A stretch of 64,000 nt of DNA from Blastobasis lacticolella (GCA_905147135.1 LR990042.1:8919545-8983544), one strand, 5' to 3'. Positions 44,385 to 55,305 are shown, counted from the first letter of the stretch. Translations and numbers: made by a program. Notes: generated from the sequence alone by a model not told the origin.

Positions 44385-44440
44385 ACATACATATTACTAT
44401 ACATTATATATATTTATATATATACATATATATATACCTA
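44385..44440. repeat. AT-rich simple repeat (TATA)n
   Basis: ATTATATATATTTATATATA followed by further TA and CATA units. Low complexity only. Confidence 0.9.
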
Positions 44441-44497
44441 CTATGGAAAACTAAAGGGAGAGATAATGCTCTTTTACTCTTTTTTTAAAAACAATTA

Positions 44498-44692
44498 AGG
44501 CCTTGCCACACACAAAGCTCGGCGCGAGCGCGGCTCGGGCGCGGCGCGATGCTGGCGCGTTGCCTAGGCAACGATCGCACCGCGCTCGCGCCGCGCTGTC
44601 GTTGCCTAGCAACTATCGCGCCGCGCTGTCGTTGCCTAGCAAATATCGCACCGCGCTCGCGCCGAGCTCACGCCACGCCGGCACCGCGCCGC
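44498..44692. mobile_element. GC-rich element copy 1 with X-box-like palindromes
   Basis: It starts GGCCTTGCCACACACAAAGC then TCGGCGCGAGCGCGGC. It contains GTTGCCTAGGCAAC (about 44569), GTTGCCTAGCAAC and GTTGCCTAGCAAA, each close to CGCACCGCGCTCGCGCC or a variant. A second element at 51165-51340 shares the same blocks and end in opposite orientation. The right side runs into a separate hAT-like insert. Confidence 0.75.
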
Positions 44693-45067
44693 CAGGGGTG
44701 GACTAACGAACAAAGCGGGAAAGGCGGCCTGCCCCGGGCCTCTGGTCCAGGGGGGCCTCCAAACGTCTCCAAGTTGCCTTGATCAAATCCTATACAAGGC
44801 TTTAAAATATGCTTAGAACATATCGAAGAGGTGGTTCGGAGTTGTGACAGGGGCGTAGCTATCGCCGTATCACTATTCAAACAGAATTAAGATCAGGGTC
44901 GAGGACCCCCTCCGCCAAAGAAGTAATTTTAACTAAATAAATAAAAACACTTAAACATACAAATGTGAACTGAATAAAAAGCTTGTAAAATTACATCAAA
45001 CTTCTTAAACTGGGGGCCTTATAAAGGTTGTCCGCCCCGGGCCTCTGATGGACTTAGTCCGGTACTG
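44693..45067. mobile_element. hAT-like MITE inside the GC-rich element
   Basis: The ends CAGGGGTGGACTAACG and, inverted, CAGTACCGGACTAAG are similar. Each end region also carries GCCCCGGGCCTCTG in direct orientation. GC-rich sequence like that at 44498-44692 resumes after 45067 (GGCGTCGCGCC, AACAAAGTGTTGCC). No clean 8-bp target duplication was seen. Confidence 0.5.
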
Positions 45068-45267
45068 CCGGCGTCGCGCCAACAAAGTGTTGCCAATGTA
45101 CGCTATTTATCGCCATTTGGGGTATTCGAGATTAAAATTAGCGACGAAAAAATTGTAATGGTGAATTGTTTAGGCTATCTCAGGCTTTGGGCCAAGGTAC
45201 ATAAATAAACATAATCTAAACCCGACGGTTTCGCGGATGATTGTGGGTTCCAAGTACATTTACCTAC

Positions 45268-45984
45268 TATAATAGGACCACGATTAGTCCGAATCAACTG
45301 ACAGTGGTAGAAAATATAAAATGTGGATATGGCAATATCTATTGGATAATCTGTCCTTGTCAGTCATTGTCCATTATTATTTAGGCGATCCGCACACTGG
45401 AACGCAGCACCGTACAGTTGTGCGTGAGGTGCGTTAGTGCGTGACATAAAGTTATTTGAGCTGTCATCGGTTTCTATGGAAATTACTCATAGACGAACAC
45501 ACTGACAACACATCCACGCGCGTTCGTGCGGATCCGTAGTTTTTTTTCTTTGCAACATTTGACACGGGCTGCGGGTCAGATAAGTTTTTGGCGCTGTACT
45601 TTCCACATAAAAAGGCGTCAAATAGGCCGCTGCTGTGAAGTGAGGTCTCCAGGATTGTCAAATAGGTATTCCGTTACTCAGTTCTCAAATTATTTTTCGC
45701 CTAAATAATATAAATTTATGAAAAGATTATAACAATTTGGAGAATTCCTAAATTTTTTATTGTATATAAAACAATATAAAAATTATACATATTTCCAAAT
45801 TTCGCCAGAATGAACGCTGCGCTCCAATGTGCCAATCGCCTCAACAATATTTTTCAAGTCTGTCAAATTATTTGTTATGACTTTTATGAATGACGTTCTA
45901 TGACGGATAAAAGACATAGCATTAGTTGCCATACAGAAATTTTTTTTTTTTAAAGCGATTCGGTCTTAGCGTGGTCCTACTATA
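45268..45984. mobile_element. TA-ended TIR element copy 2
   Basis: TATAATAGGACCACG at the left, and GCGTGGTCCTACTATA at the right, inverted. Subterminal blocks match copy 1 (11658-12874) on both sides. Its middle (about 45450-45790) has no counterpart in copy 1, where a LINE fragment sits instead. No transposase frame. Confidence 0.85.
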
Positions 45985-46059
45985 CTGCTCTTGCTGACAC
46001 TAGCATACATCAGCTATACATCTTGATGCGGTTGAACGAACAAATAACTCTGACGGTTA

Positions 46060-46215
46060 CCGTAGTCAATAAAACAGCGCCGTCTACAGTGCCACAAAAA
46101 TGTCTGACCGGGTAACAGCATCGCTGTTGTTGGCATTGACATAACATTTCAAAACGGCAACACTTAGTTCCGGTTTTGGCCACCGGATCGAATAGGTTTG
46201 TCAACAATCTTGTCT
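46060..46215 (-). repeat. Repeat-G copy, inverted relative to 51035
   Basis: CAGCGCCGTCTACAGTGCCA, GTCTGACCGG, GACATAACATTTCAAAA, and TTCCGGTTTTGGCCACCGG occur reverse-complemented in the order seen at 51035-51175. Confidence 0.55.
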
Positions 46216-46454
46216 AGCCGCCAGATATAACATTGTTAACGCGTACAAGAATTTGTATGGACAGTGGTAACCATTCCAATAGCTATGTTTATTTATTTAT
46301 TTATTTATTAATCCTTACAATATTTCGTACATTCTGTCTTACTTATAGTTACCCTGCCAAACTGCATAACAGTTTGTTGGCAATGGTGTTTCTCTCGTAA
46401 TACAATCCGGATAACGCTTACAACTGGTTAACAAATTCATCACTTAGTTTTACT

Positions 46455-47348
46455 TACACAACCAACTTGTAATCCTGTGCATACACAATAAGTGGAGCCA
46501 TACAGATAGTTCATTACATACTCATATACTACACCACTATACACCCCGGGACGGGTCCCAAGGTATACAACGGTGCAACACATGATCATGAATACCGTGC
46601 GACGGTTGCTCATTGGGTGGACCCAACGAGCAACCGGCACACAGCACTGCATAGGTACAAATCTGTGAATGTCTTTAACTCACACAAGCAACCCATATGA
46701 GCTAGTCTTGAGCATATATAATAATAAATAGAGCCATACAGATAGATCATTACATACCCATATATTACACCACTATACACCCCGGGACGGGTCCCAAGGT
46801 ATACAACGGTGCAACACACAAGCATGAATACCGTGCGACGGCTGCTCATTGGGTGGGCCCAACGAGCAACCGCCACACAGCACCACGCAGATACACCTCT
46901 GTACATGTCTTTTACTTACACAACCAACCCACATGAGCTAATCTTGTGCATATACAATAAGTGGAGCCTATAAAATAATAAATGCAGAATGCATACATAA
47001 AAATGGAGCCATACAGATAGTTCATAACATACCCATATATTACACCACTATACACCCCGGGACGGGTCCCAAGGTATACAACGGTGCAACACACAAGCAT
47101 GAATACCGTGCGACGGCTGCTCATTGGGTGGGCCCAACGAGCAACCGCCACACAGCACCACGCAGATACACCTCTGTACATGTCTTTTACTTACACAACC
47201 AACCCACATGAGCTAATCTTGTGCATATACAATAAGTGGAGCCTATAAAATAATAAATGCAGAATGCATACATAAAAATGGAGCCATACAGATAGTTCAT
47301 AACATATCCATATATTACACCACTATACACCCCGAGATGGGTCCCAAG
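46455..47348. repeat. Long-unit minisatellite (about 235-276 bp period, 3.5 units)
   Basis: GGAGCCATACAGATAG recurs at about 46496, 46731, 47007 and 47282 (spacings about 235, 276, 275). Each unit carries CACCCCGGGACGGGTCCCAA, GGTATACAACGGTGCAACAC and GAATACCGTGCGACGG (the last unit is cut after the first block). The last two units share an extra block of about 40 bases (CTATAAAATAATAAATGCAG). Open frames of 70-98 codons on the minus strand repeat with the unit. Confidence 0.95.
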
Positions 47349-48125
47349 AGATGTGTAATACGTCGTTGGATAGCTATTTTCAAGCTGAACAAAAGTAACT
47401 ATGGCGCTTGTTCCAAATATTAGTCCGTTCCGGTTTATGCTGTACTATACATATTACAGTAATAAGTATTTTTTCTGTTCTACCCACATTTAATAGTCAG
47501 AACTAAATCCACGGTGTTATACCGCCAGTGCAAAGTTACATCGTGCGCATGCATGTAAGACGGCCAAATCAAAAACAATCAGATGGAGTGCATTGAATTT
47601 GATTGAAGATACCAACTAATTATGGCCGTTTTTTTTTTTGCAATAAACACTGAAATATTTATTGCAAATGCTAAAAACATAAGTTTTACAAATAATACAT
47701 GATGTTTATTATACTTTACATAAAAAAGATACTCCATTGCTGTTTTTGGTTGCTGCTTATCGGAATTGCGTACGAATTAGAGGCAGCCTCAGGTTGAGGC
47801 ACGCACTAAAATATAAATATATAAATTACAAAAAAATTCTACCATAAATATTTAAAAAACTCCAAAAAAATTCTACCGTAAATATTTAATAATTTCACCT
47901 GGCAAGTGCGTTTTGACAAATGTCAAAGACACAAATACGTAAGAGTGGGTTACTTAAGCCCGCGGGGACTATTCTAGCGACAAATCCCGGTTCAGCCGCT
48001 AGCGATAAATCTGTTAGAAAAAAGTCGAATTTGATTCTGTACGGCGGTAAGTCAATTGTACACGAACAAGAAGAACTACGACCCATGGCCATGAAGTAAG
48101 CTTTGGGCAATTGTTCGTCTATTTT
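47349..48125. other. No gene or known repeat seen
   Basis: AT-rich. No convincing frame. Confidence 0.45.
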
Positions 48126-48129
48126 ATAC

Positions 48130-48347
48130 TGAACTAGCGGACCCGACAGACGTTGTCCTGTCTACACGTCTTTAATTTGAAAATTTCAAACTTTTTTTAA
48201 TAAGCTAAAACATTCTGACAAAATTGTGAATCTAAACCATTCCCAGATCCCCTTGAACACACACAAAAAATTTCATCAAAATCGGTCCAGTCGTTTGAGA
48301 GAAGTTCAGTGACATACACACTCACAGAAGAATTATATATATAAAGA
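48130..48347 (+). repeat. LINE 3' end (RTE-like)
   Basis: AACTAGCGGACCCGACAGAC then GTTGTCCTG, and ATTTCATCAAAATCGGTCCA then GTCGTTTGAGAGAAGTTCAG, finishing in (TATA)n. This is a very common insect LINE tail pattern. It directly abuts the reverse-transcriptase copy. Confidence 0.65.
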
Positions 48348-48350
48348 TAT

Positions 48351-49690
48351 TACTCGAGGATCGCCAGCTGATCAGTGACCGTCAATATGGCTTTCGTCAT
48401 GGTCGCTCAGCTGGTGACCTTCTTGTGTACCTAACACACCGGTGGGCTGAGGCTGTCGAGAGCAAGGGGGAGGCTCTGGCTGTCGGTCTTGATATAGCCA
48501 AGGCATTTGATCGGGTCTGGCACAGGGCACTGCTAACAAAACTCCCGAAGTACGGTATCCCCGAGGGGCTCTGCAATTGGGTATCCAGCTTTCTGTCTGG
48601 ACGGAGCATCCAAGTCGTTGTCGACGGATGCTGCTCCGATACCAAGACCATTAATTCTGGAGTACCCCAAGGTTCAGTGCTATCTCCCACGCTGTTTCTT
48701 CTGCATATCAATGATATGCTGAATATTCCCAGTATTCATTGCTATGCAGATGACAGTACTGGAGATGCTTGTTATACTGGCCGTGCGAATATCCCTCGTT
48801 CCGTGGTGTCGGAAAGCCGAATAAGACTTGTGTCAGAGATTGAACACTCCTTGGAGCAAGTTGCTCACTGGGGCAGACTGAACCTAGTGGAATTCAACCC
48901 TTCAAAGACACAGGTCTGCGCATTTTCCGCCAAAAAGGATCCCTTTGTCAATGTGCCGAAGTTCCAAGGGACACCCCTTTCCATCTCAAAAAGTATCGGG
49001 ATCCTTGGTGTCGACATATCGGATAACGTGCGCTTCCGGAGTCACCTAGAAGGTAAGGCCAAACTGGCTTCGAAAAAGCTTAGCGTGCTTAACCGGTCCA
49101 GGCGATACTTCACCCCAGGGCAGTGCCTGCTGCTGTACAAGGCACAGGTGCGGCCTCATATGGAGTATTGTTCCCATCTTTGGGCCGGCGAAACTGCCGA
49201 CCTGCTTAATCCTTTGGACTCCGTACAGAGACGCGCCGTACGAATTGTCGACGATCCCATACAAACAAGCAAGTTAGAACCACTGGCTAACCGAAGGGAC
49301 TTTGGCTCCCTGTGTGTGTTCTATCGGCTGTACAATGGGGAGTGTTCCGAGGAACTTTTCGATCTGGTGCCCACAGCACAATTCCGCCATCGCACCACCC
49401 GCCGTGGGCTGGGTACTCATCCCCACTACGTAGACCCTCTGTTGGTCACCACGCGAAGGTTCGAAAGAACGTTTCTCGCTCGTACGATTCGGATGTGGAA
49501 TGAGCTCCCAGCCACAGTGTTTCCTTTGGACTATGACATGGGATCGTTCAAGAGGTATATTAGAGGTCTCTTTAGAGGCGGGCAACGCATTGGTGACTCC
49601 CCTGGTGTTGCTGATGTCCATAGGCGGCGGTGACCACTTTCCATTAGGTGGCCCGCTTGCCTGTTTGTCTGCTAAGTAACATAAAAAAAA
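48351..49690 (+). mobile_element. 5'-truncated jockey-like LINE with open reverse-transcriptase frame
   Basis: The frame is open from LEDRQLISDRQYGFRHGRSA at about 48351 to TGA at 49631-49633; from the first Met (48425) it gives 402 residues. RT motifs: A, GLDIAKAFDRVWH (Asp23); B, SGVPQGSVLSPTLF (78-91); C, CYADDS (106-111). The thumb and C-terminal part end in MWNELPATVFPLD and GGQRIGDSPGVADVHRRR. The 5' part of ORF2 (endonuclease, first RT fingers) is missing, so it cannot move by itself. The tail ends ACTTTCCATTAGGTGGCCC to poly(A) near 49690. Other pieces of the family are at 14171, 39243 and 55237. No stop interrupts the frame, so the insertion is fairly young. Confidence 0.92.
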
Positions 49691-49725
49691 AAGCGAAATT
49701 GAAATCTTAATAAAAAAATCATAAT

Positions 49726-50294
49726 CACCTTGGCGTTAATGTCCCGATTGTGCTTTTGCGCCCGAAGGCCTGGGATCCGCCTTGACCATGATCCATGTTT
49801 TCACAGATCAGGTAATTACAGTGGAGCTACTGCCATCTGACCTTCGTGACCCTGCTACAAGGGGACTCTGACCAGATTGGATCATGGTTACACATTCAGT
49901 CGCCTGTATAAATTAAATAAATAAATATTCGTGGACAAATTCACACAGCGCCATCTAGCCCCAAAGTAAAGCTTGTGTTATGGGTGCTAGATAAGTGATA
50001 AACTACTTAAATACTTTTTAAATACATATTTATTATACATAGAACACCCAGACCCGTAACAGAAATTAAAATTCATTATTTCAATTTCTGCCCGGCCGGG
50101 AATCGAACCCGGGACCTCTTGCGTGGCAGACCGGCATGTTAACCATTGAACCACTCAGGTGTATGTGCAGGTTTCATCACGATGTTTTCCCTCACCGTAA
50201 GAGCATCATTGGTACATGGCCGCAGCGGGATTCGAACCTGGTACCTCTCGCTTATTAGTCAAATACCCTAACCGCTCGGCCACTGAGGCTCTCC
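49726..50294 (-). mobile_element. SINE-A copy 6, reversed, split by SINE-B
   Basis: The 3' half is at 49726-49911 and the 5' half with reversed tRNA head at 50160-50294 (GGATTCGAACCTGGTACC, then CTAACCGCTCGGCCACTGAG). GAAATTGAAAT at 49694-49704 and 50296-50306 is a likely target duplication. Confidence 0.85.
49912..50159 (-). mobile_element. SINE-B copy 1 (reversed), inside SINE-A
   Basis: A second tRNA-derived SINE: reversed B box in CGGGAATCGAACCCGGGACC and reversed A box near CATGTTAACCATTGAACCAC. The body has GTTATGGGTGCTAG and GCGCCATCTAGCCCCAAAGT and the tail is (AAAT)n. It breaks SINE-A within its GCGACTG...GTGCAGG segment. Confidence 0.88.
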
Positions 50295-50689
50295 AGAAAT
50301 TGAAATGTAAATATTATGGCAATACTTGCATACCATAAACCATTTCTTATTATATTACCATCTATTACTACTTATCATCTGGCAGGCCGAAAGATTGTCG
50401 AAAGACAATGTAATTTGATATCAATGTGTTTTGTACCATTGTGGTGGATAAGATTGAGCGCAATTTTCTGTGTACTGTAGCGGGTACTTAAACAAAACAT
50501 CTATATCAGCGTTAGACTCTAGCCACCGAATTTTTGCACTGTAGAATTTGTGCTCTATGTTACGGTATCATTAAAAGTTTGTCTAACTCGACAAATAAGT
50601 CGGACTGAAATGTTTTGATTCTGATGTAGGAGAGCTGTGCCCCCTCATCCTACCTACCTTAGGGGGCCTACCTAGGGAGCAAAATTTGC
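50295..50689. other. No gene or known repeat seen
   Basis: AT-rich; nothing recognised. Confidence 0.45.
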
Positions 50690-50770
50690 AGTGTGGTGTC
50701 CAACAGAGTAAAATAGCATCGCCGTCCACACTAAGAGGTGTCGTAAAAGGCGACTTATTTCAGAGGTAGG
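50690..50770 (+). repeat. Repeat-C copy 5 (5' piece only)
   Basis: GTGTGGTGTCCAACAGAGTA, AAATAGCATCG, GTGTCGTAAAAGGCGACTTA; it diverges after that. Confidence 0.7.
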
Positions 50771-51034
50771 GCTTACTTTTCCAAGCTTCAGGTTTTTACC
50801 TACCTTATATATACTCTTGCAAGCTAGCGAGTAGAGGGGAATAAAAAGTAAGCCTAAATTCGTCCTCAGGTTCTAAATTATCTGCGTAATGCACCAGTCA
50901 AATTAGGAGGAAAGATTCGGACTGTTGGTAAAAAGAAACGAGTAATTAACCCGCTATTACGACATGTGGGAGTATTACCATCCTAAAAATTCAATTCCCC
51001 GAATAATGGAGCAGCCACTCTATGTGTGCCGATT

Positions 51035-51164
51035 GTCATAGAAACGCGGTGGCCAAAACTGGAACTGCGGAAAAATATCGACACTTACTTTTGAAATGTA
51101 TTTGAACTGACATGTCAATCCTAAAAACAGCGCCGCCGGTACCAGGTCTGATAAGTTTGTGGCA
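51035..51164 (+). repeat. Repeat-G copy
   Basis: GGTGGCCAAAACTGGAACTG, TTTTGAAATGTATTTGAACT, GACATGTCAATCC and CAGCGCCGCCGGTACC, matched in reverse at 46060-46215. It runs into the GC-rich element. Confidence 0.55.
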
Positions 51165-51340
51165 CTGCACAGCGCAGGCGCGGCGCCGCGCTCACGCCGG
51201 CCTGAGCGCGGCCTGAGCGCGGCGTGAGCGCGGCCTGAGCGCGGCGCGAGCGCGGCGCGATGCTGGCGCGTTGCCTAGGCAACTATCGCACCGCGCTCGC
51301 GCCACGCTCGCGCCGAGCTTTGTTTGTGTCAGGGCCTTTA
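51165..51340. mobile_element. GC-rich element copy 2 with short tandem units and an X-box-like palindrome
   Basis: A run of GCGGCCTGAGC-like 10-11 base units (GCGGCCTGAGCGCGGCGTGA and so on) at 51200-51260. It is followed by GCGTTGCCTAGGCAACTATC, CGCACCGCGCTCGCGCC and the end GCCGAGCTTTGTTTGTGTCA then GGGCC. That end is the inverse of the start of copy 1. Confidence 0.75.
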
Positions 51341-51543
51341 TTAACGATGGACTATTCCGAATGCTATAAGGAAGGGAGTTCGATAAACGCGCGGAGTGCA
51401 CAGTAAATGAACCACCATACCGGCTATGATAGTCATGTAAATTAATCCTAAGTAGATAAATTCATTAATATTTGTCAGTATTGAAGTATAATTACTAATG
51501 CAAAAGAGAGACAATGGCTCGTCTACGTTTGTAATAGGAATCG

Positions 51544-51755
51544 GTGTCGTACAAGGCGACTTACGTTTTCGAGGCAAAAGATCAAGAGTCTCCGTAGTCT
51601 GGAAAATGGGCAGCAGCATTTTTCATTGTTATATTTAAACACTGCGATCTCCAACCCGCCTGCCAAGCGTGGAGATTATGACACTAACCTCCCCTTTCGT
51701 GGGAGAGGCCCTAAGTCCTGCAGTGGACTGTTACGGGCTGTGATGATGATGATAG
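51544..51755 (+). repeat. Repeat-C copy 6
   Basis: GTGTCGTACAAGGCGACTTA through GGAAAATGGGCAGCAGC, ATCTCCAACCCGCCTGCC and GCTGTGATGATGATGAT. Confidence 0.88.
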
Positions 51756-51759
51756 ATAA

Positions 51760-52080
51760 TATAACAGGACTGAAACGGTTACCGTATAAAGCATAGTAAT
51801 ATAGATTAGAGAGAGATAGAAAAAGAAGGAAGGAATGTGAGTGCGAGTACGTTAGACATACTAAAGATTTTCTTGTGGAATGGGTTTAGGGGCTTGAGAT
51901 ATTAGTTCTACAGATTCTTTAATAGTCCAACAGTATGTACGTGAGAAAGACAGAGTGTGCGCTTCTTGTTTAAAGTATACTTTATGATATTTAAAATAAA
52001 TTTAAATATCATTTAAACATTCTATTAAAAATATAATCTGCGATGATGGGTTCATTATAATCATTTTGTTCACCACTTGT
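51760..52080. other. No gene or known repeat seen
   Basis: AT-rich. Confidence 0.45.
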
Positions 52081-52089
52081 GGTGGGCCG

Positions 52090-52770
52090 TCCTTTGTAGA
52101 CATGTATGGCAGACCCGTGGCTCATGGGGGCTTGCGCCAGACTCAAGGGGAGAGTGCAAACGATCCCCTTGCAAGTATGCTTCATTCGGCATAAGGGTTA
52201 GCTAGATGGTTGGACCGTCAGCTGAACCATTTACAGAAGACCAGTTCCTCTCTGAGGTTACGGCAGAGCCAAAGGGAGAAATCTCTTTTTCAAGTATGCT
52301 TCGGCATAAGGTTTAGCTATTTAGTTGATCTGTCGGCTGCACTGTTTACATTGGGTCCCGTAAATCTTTGGATGTGCGGTCTGACCTTTCATTAGGTCCC
52401 GTGGGTTCTAAGATGTGCGGGTTGCACTGGAGGAGAGTATGATTTGATTCAATCACAGAACATATTTACTATATTTTTTATACTAAGATGTTTTATGAGA
52501 CTTATCTAACTTACTAATGCTACATTTAAATTTAAGTGGCCGATCTTTGCCTGTGCAGCTTTGCAGAGAGTATGATGTTTTATATATATCATTTAAACTA
52601 AAGCGAGGCAGTATGCTGAGATCTCCTCTCTGGCCCTTATCAGGGCCGAAGTACCTTTCGCAGAGAGTAAGACGTTCTTTCACCGAGTATAAACTATGGC
52701 GAGGCATTATGCTGAGATCTCCTCTCTGGCTCTTATCAGGGCCGAAGTCTAGCACCTGGGTAAGGACACC
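52090..52770. repeat. Unclassified region with internal direct duplications
   Basis: CAAGTATGCTTC...GGCATAAGG...TTAGCTA recurs (about 52169 and 52281). TTGGGTCCCGT/TTAGGTCCCGT recurs (52351, 52394). A 101-base unit with GAGGCAGTATGCTGAGATCT then CCTCTCTGGCCCTTATCAGG recurs (about 52603 and 52704). It may be part of a longer decayed element continuing to about 53740; no protein frame was recognised. Confidence 0.6.
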
Positions 52771-54035
52771 ACCCGCTTTTAAATATAACCCCACCTATAC
52801 CGGCTAATTACCTGGCAAAGTGATTATGTTATTTCAGTGAAATGTTACATTATATTATATTATACTTACGTAATATAAATTAGCCTTGAGCTGTTTAACG
52901 ATACCGAAAATATACATCATTTAAAAGATTGAATTTTGTACCCGTGAGAAGCTGTGTGAGAAGTTGGCCGCTTCATTCCTCACATGTAGGTTCCATTTCC
53001 GGAGCGGTGGTAGCTTAAAAGATATATCTACACTACCTTACGGACTGACCTATGGGACTATATCTCTTTCCCTATAATTATTAGTAAAATATTTGGCTTT
53101 AGCCATTTGAAACGATACCATTGTTCTGTGGAATATATCCATTATTAGACTTAAAGAAAACACTATAAACTGAAGACTTTACTATGCATAATCTGCGTTT
53201 GTGTATGGAGCAGTCTCTCCAGGGCTATCTGCCGATTCAATACTATTATATATATCCGTGCTGCCGAATTTGAGCTTTTTATTCTTGTCAAAGGAACACT
53301 GCTGAAGTATTCGCCTATGTAAGCCTTTGGTGTATCCAGAGACTTGTTATTATGCCCATAAGTAAGCTCTGGTACATGATATACGTATCTACAACAAGAA
53401 GATGTGGAGATACTCGGAGTAAGCTACATGCTTTATTGAATTAATCACTATCTATTATCTGGATTTGATCCACAGGCATTGGTTGTTGTTGTACCCTCTT
53501 ACAAGATATATTACGAAATACTACTTGACATGACAAAAACCTTAAATATTGTACCCTCTCTTAAATAAAATATCAGGGTAGGATGAGGACGTCTCTGGTT
53601 GACTTATATAGTAAGCTGCGGAGTGAAGCATGGGCTACGAGTAGCGAAATTCATGCTGGAGTCAGTCATCTGGCTTTGGAGCAGCTTACCCCTCCTCAAA
53701 TGAGGGGGTCCTGTTTGTTTCCCTTAGACCTAATATATGAACCTGATTTCAAATTCTAGCTATAATACTCTTGGCAAATTAATTTATTATCTAATTAACT
53801 CTTGTAATTCTTTAACTATATAATTCCATACCTGTTAATACTTCTCCACTCTAAAAGCATCTGGGTTACTAACATCATAACGTAGAGTTTCATAGACGAT
53901 CACAAATGGCCTTAATTAGTTTCAAAACGTCGCAAGTAGGTTTTTCAGCCTTACGGTTTAGTAGCTGTAGGTTTCAGTGTGGATGAGTGTGTGTGTGAAA
54001 AGTATGAGAGTTTGTTTGCTCTATGAAAGGGTGAT
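52771..54035. other. No gene seen
   Basis: AT-rich with a GC-richer patch near 53600-53710. I could not link it to any element. Confidence 0.4.
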
Positions 54036-54039
54036 ACCA

Positions 54040-54255
54040 TGAGCAAGACCATAACCGTCTTCTACCAGACTTGAACTGCCTCCATATACGTGTAGGGTTT
54101 GCCATAATCTCCACGCTCAGCAGGCAGGTTAGAGATCGCAGAGTTTAAACCACATATCAGAAAACGCTGGTTCCCATTTCTGGTTTAGATATTATTCACC
54201 CTTTACGACACCCAGTCGAAGGATTGGTGCGATTCTACTCTGCCGGACACCACAC
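54040..54255 (-). repeat. Repeat-C copy 7 (reversed)
   Basis: TGCCATAATCTCCACGCTCA, GCAGGTTAGAGATCGCAGAG, TTTACGACACCCAGTCGAAG and CTACTCTGCCGGACACCACA: the family's landmarks in reverse order. Confidence 0.85.
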
Positions 54256-54285
54256 GGCTATAACTAGTAGAGCGTCTGTTGCTCC

Positions 54286-54500
54286 TATCTGGCTGAAGCC
54301 TAATAGACTAACCGTCAGTTGTAGTCGATAGTTATCCTTACGATGTATAAAATAAAGTCGCTTTTGGAGTTGAATTCGAATGCACAGGGGAGGCGACCTT
54401 GGTCGAACATCCGACCGGGTCCCACGCACCCAAAAGCTATTTTACACTTTATAAGGATTAGTTTCAACTGCAACTGACGGTTGGTCGGCTCCAGCCAAAA
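54286..54500. repeat. Inverted-repeat element (GGCTGAAGCC...GGCTCCAGCC)
   Basis: CTGGCTGAAGCC...ACTAACCGTCAGTTG (54287-54322) is mirrored by CAACTGACGGTTGGTCGGCT then CCAGCC (54472-54497). A probable MITE of about 210 bases. Confidence 0.65.
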
Positions 54501-54513
54501 TAGAAGGTCTAAG

Positions 54514-54794
54514 AAAATATAAAAATATAAAATAGCTGTTGATTAAAAATGTAACATACACTGACGAGCAAAAATAAATAGGTCACTTAAAAATGACAAT
54601 ATAGCTATATAAAGTCAAAGGAACATTTAAGTATATTTCATCAATGTAAAAAGGGTTGATGTGTAAAATATGACCCGCTTTAATATTTGTCCCATGAATT
54701 TATGAAATATCATCATTTATGCAAGTGACCTACTTATTTTTTGCTCGTCAGTGTTACATTTTTAATCTACAGCTATTTTATATTTTTATATTTT
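54514..54794. repeat. Long near-perfect inverted repeat containing a Tc1-like MITE
   Basis: Inner ends CACTGACGAGCAAAAATAA (from 54559) and its inverse, ending CGTCAGTG at 54753, look like Tc1/mariner termini. The pairing continues outward on both sides through GTAACA, TTAAAAATGT and AAAATAGCTGT to the AT-rich ends. The total arm length is about 95-100 bases with few mismatches. Confidence 0.85.
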
Positions 54795-55236
54795 CCGTTT
54801 ATCCATATTTATGACAACTTATATTTGATGTTGACAAACAAAGGCCGACAAAGAAAATGAAAAAACTTAATTATATAGGTAGGTACTTGCAAGTAACCAA
54901 CAACATCTATGCCTTTTATTATATGAGCTTGATATTTATCAATAAGAAACAATTCACGCTAATCATATTCCCCTACGGAGCATTTGCGTTGACTAATTAA
55001 GCAAATATCTACCCAAGACAGGTAATTACGAACATTCTTATTAATTATTCGGGCACATCAAGTAATACAGTACAGCGTTCGCTGATCCGAGCCAATCCCA
55101 TACGCGCGGGTTACTCCCCTACTGTGCCTCTTGTTTGGCAAGTTACTCAAAAGAATTGTTGTTAAAGTTGAGTAAGCTAGAAATTGAAATTTTTTTATTA
55201 CGATAAGTCGAGGATGGCGATCGGTTACAATCAGTG

Positions 55237-55305
55237 TCAGTTGCTTTATAAGGCACAGGTGCGGCCGTTGTATTGGTTCCATCTTTGGGCCGGCAGCCCG
55301 CCAAA
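55237..55305 (+). mobile_element. Jockey-like LINE internal scrap
   Basis: TATAAGGCACAGGTGCGGCC and TTCCATCTTTGGGCCGGC match 49137-49190 of the long LINE copy, with a small change between. Confidence 0.8.

Noticed and set aside
44385..44440. Possible TATA-type promoter
   Set aside because: Low-complexity TA repeat with no gene downstream.
46440..47181. Repeated 70-98 residue minus-strand frames with hydrophobic stretches
   Set aside because: They recur with the minisatellite unit and have no support as genes.
48397..48711. 104-residue minus-strand frame
   Set aside because: Antisense of the LINE reverse-transcriptase frame.
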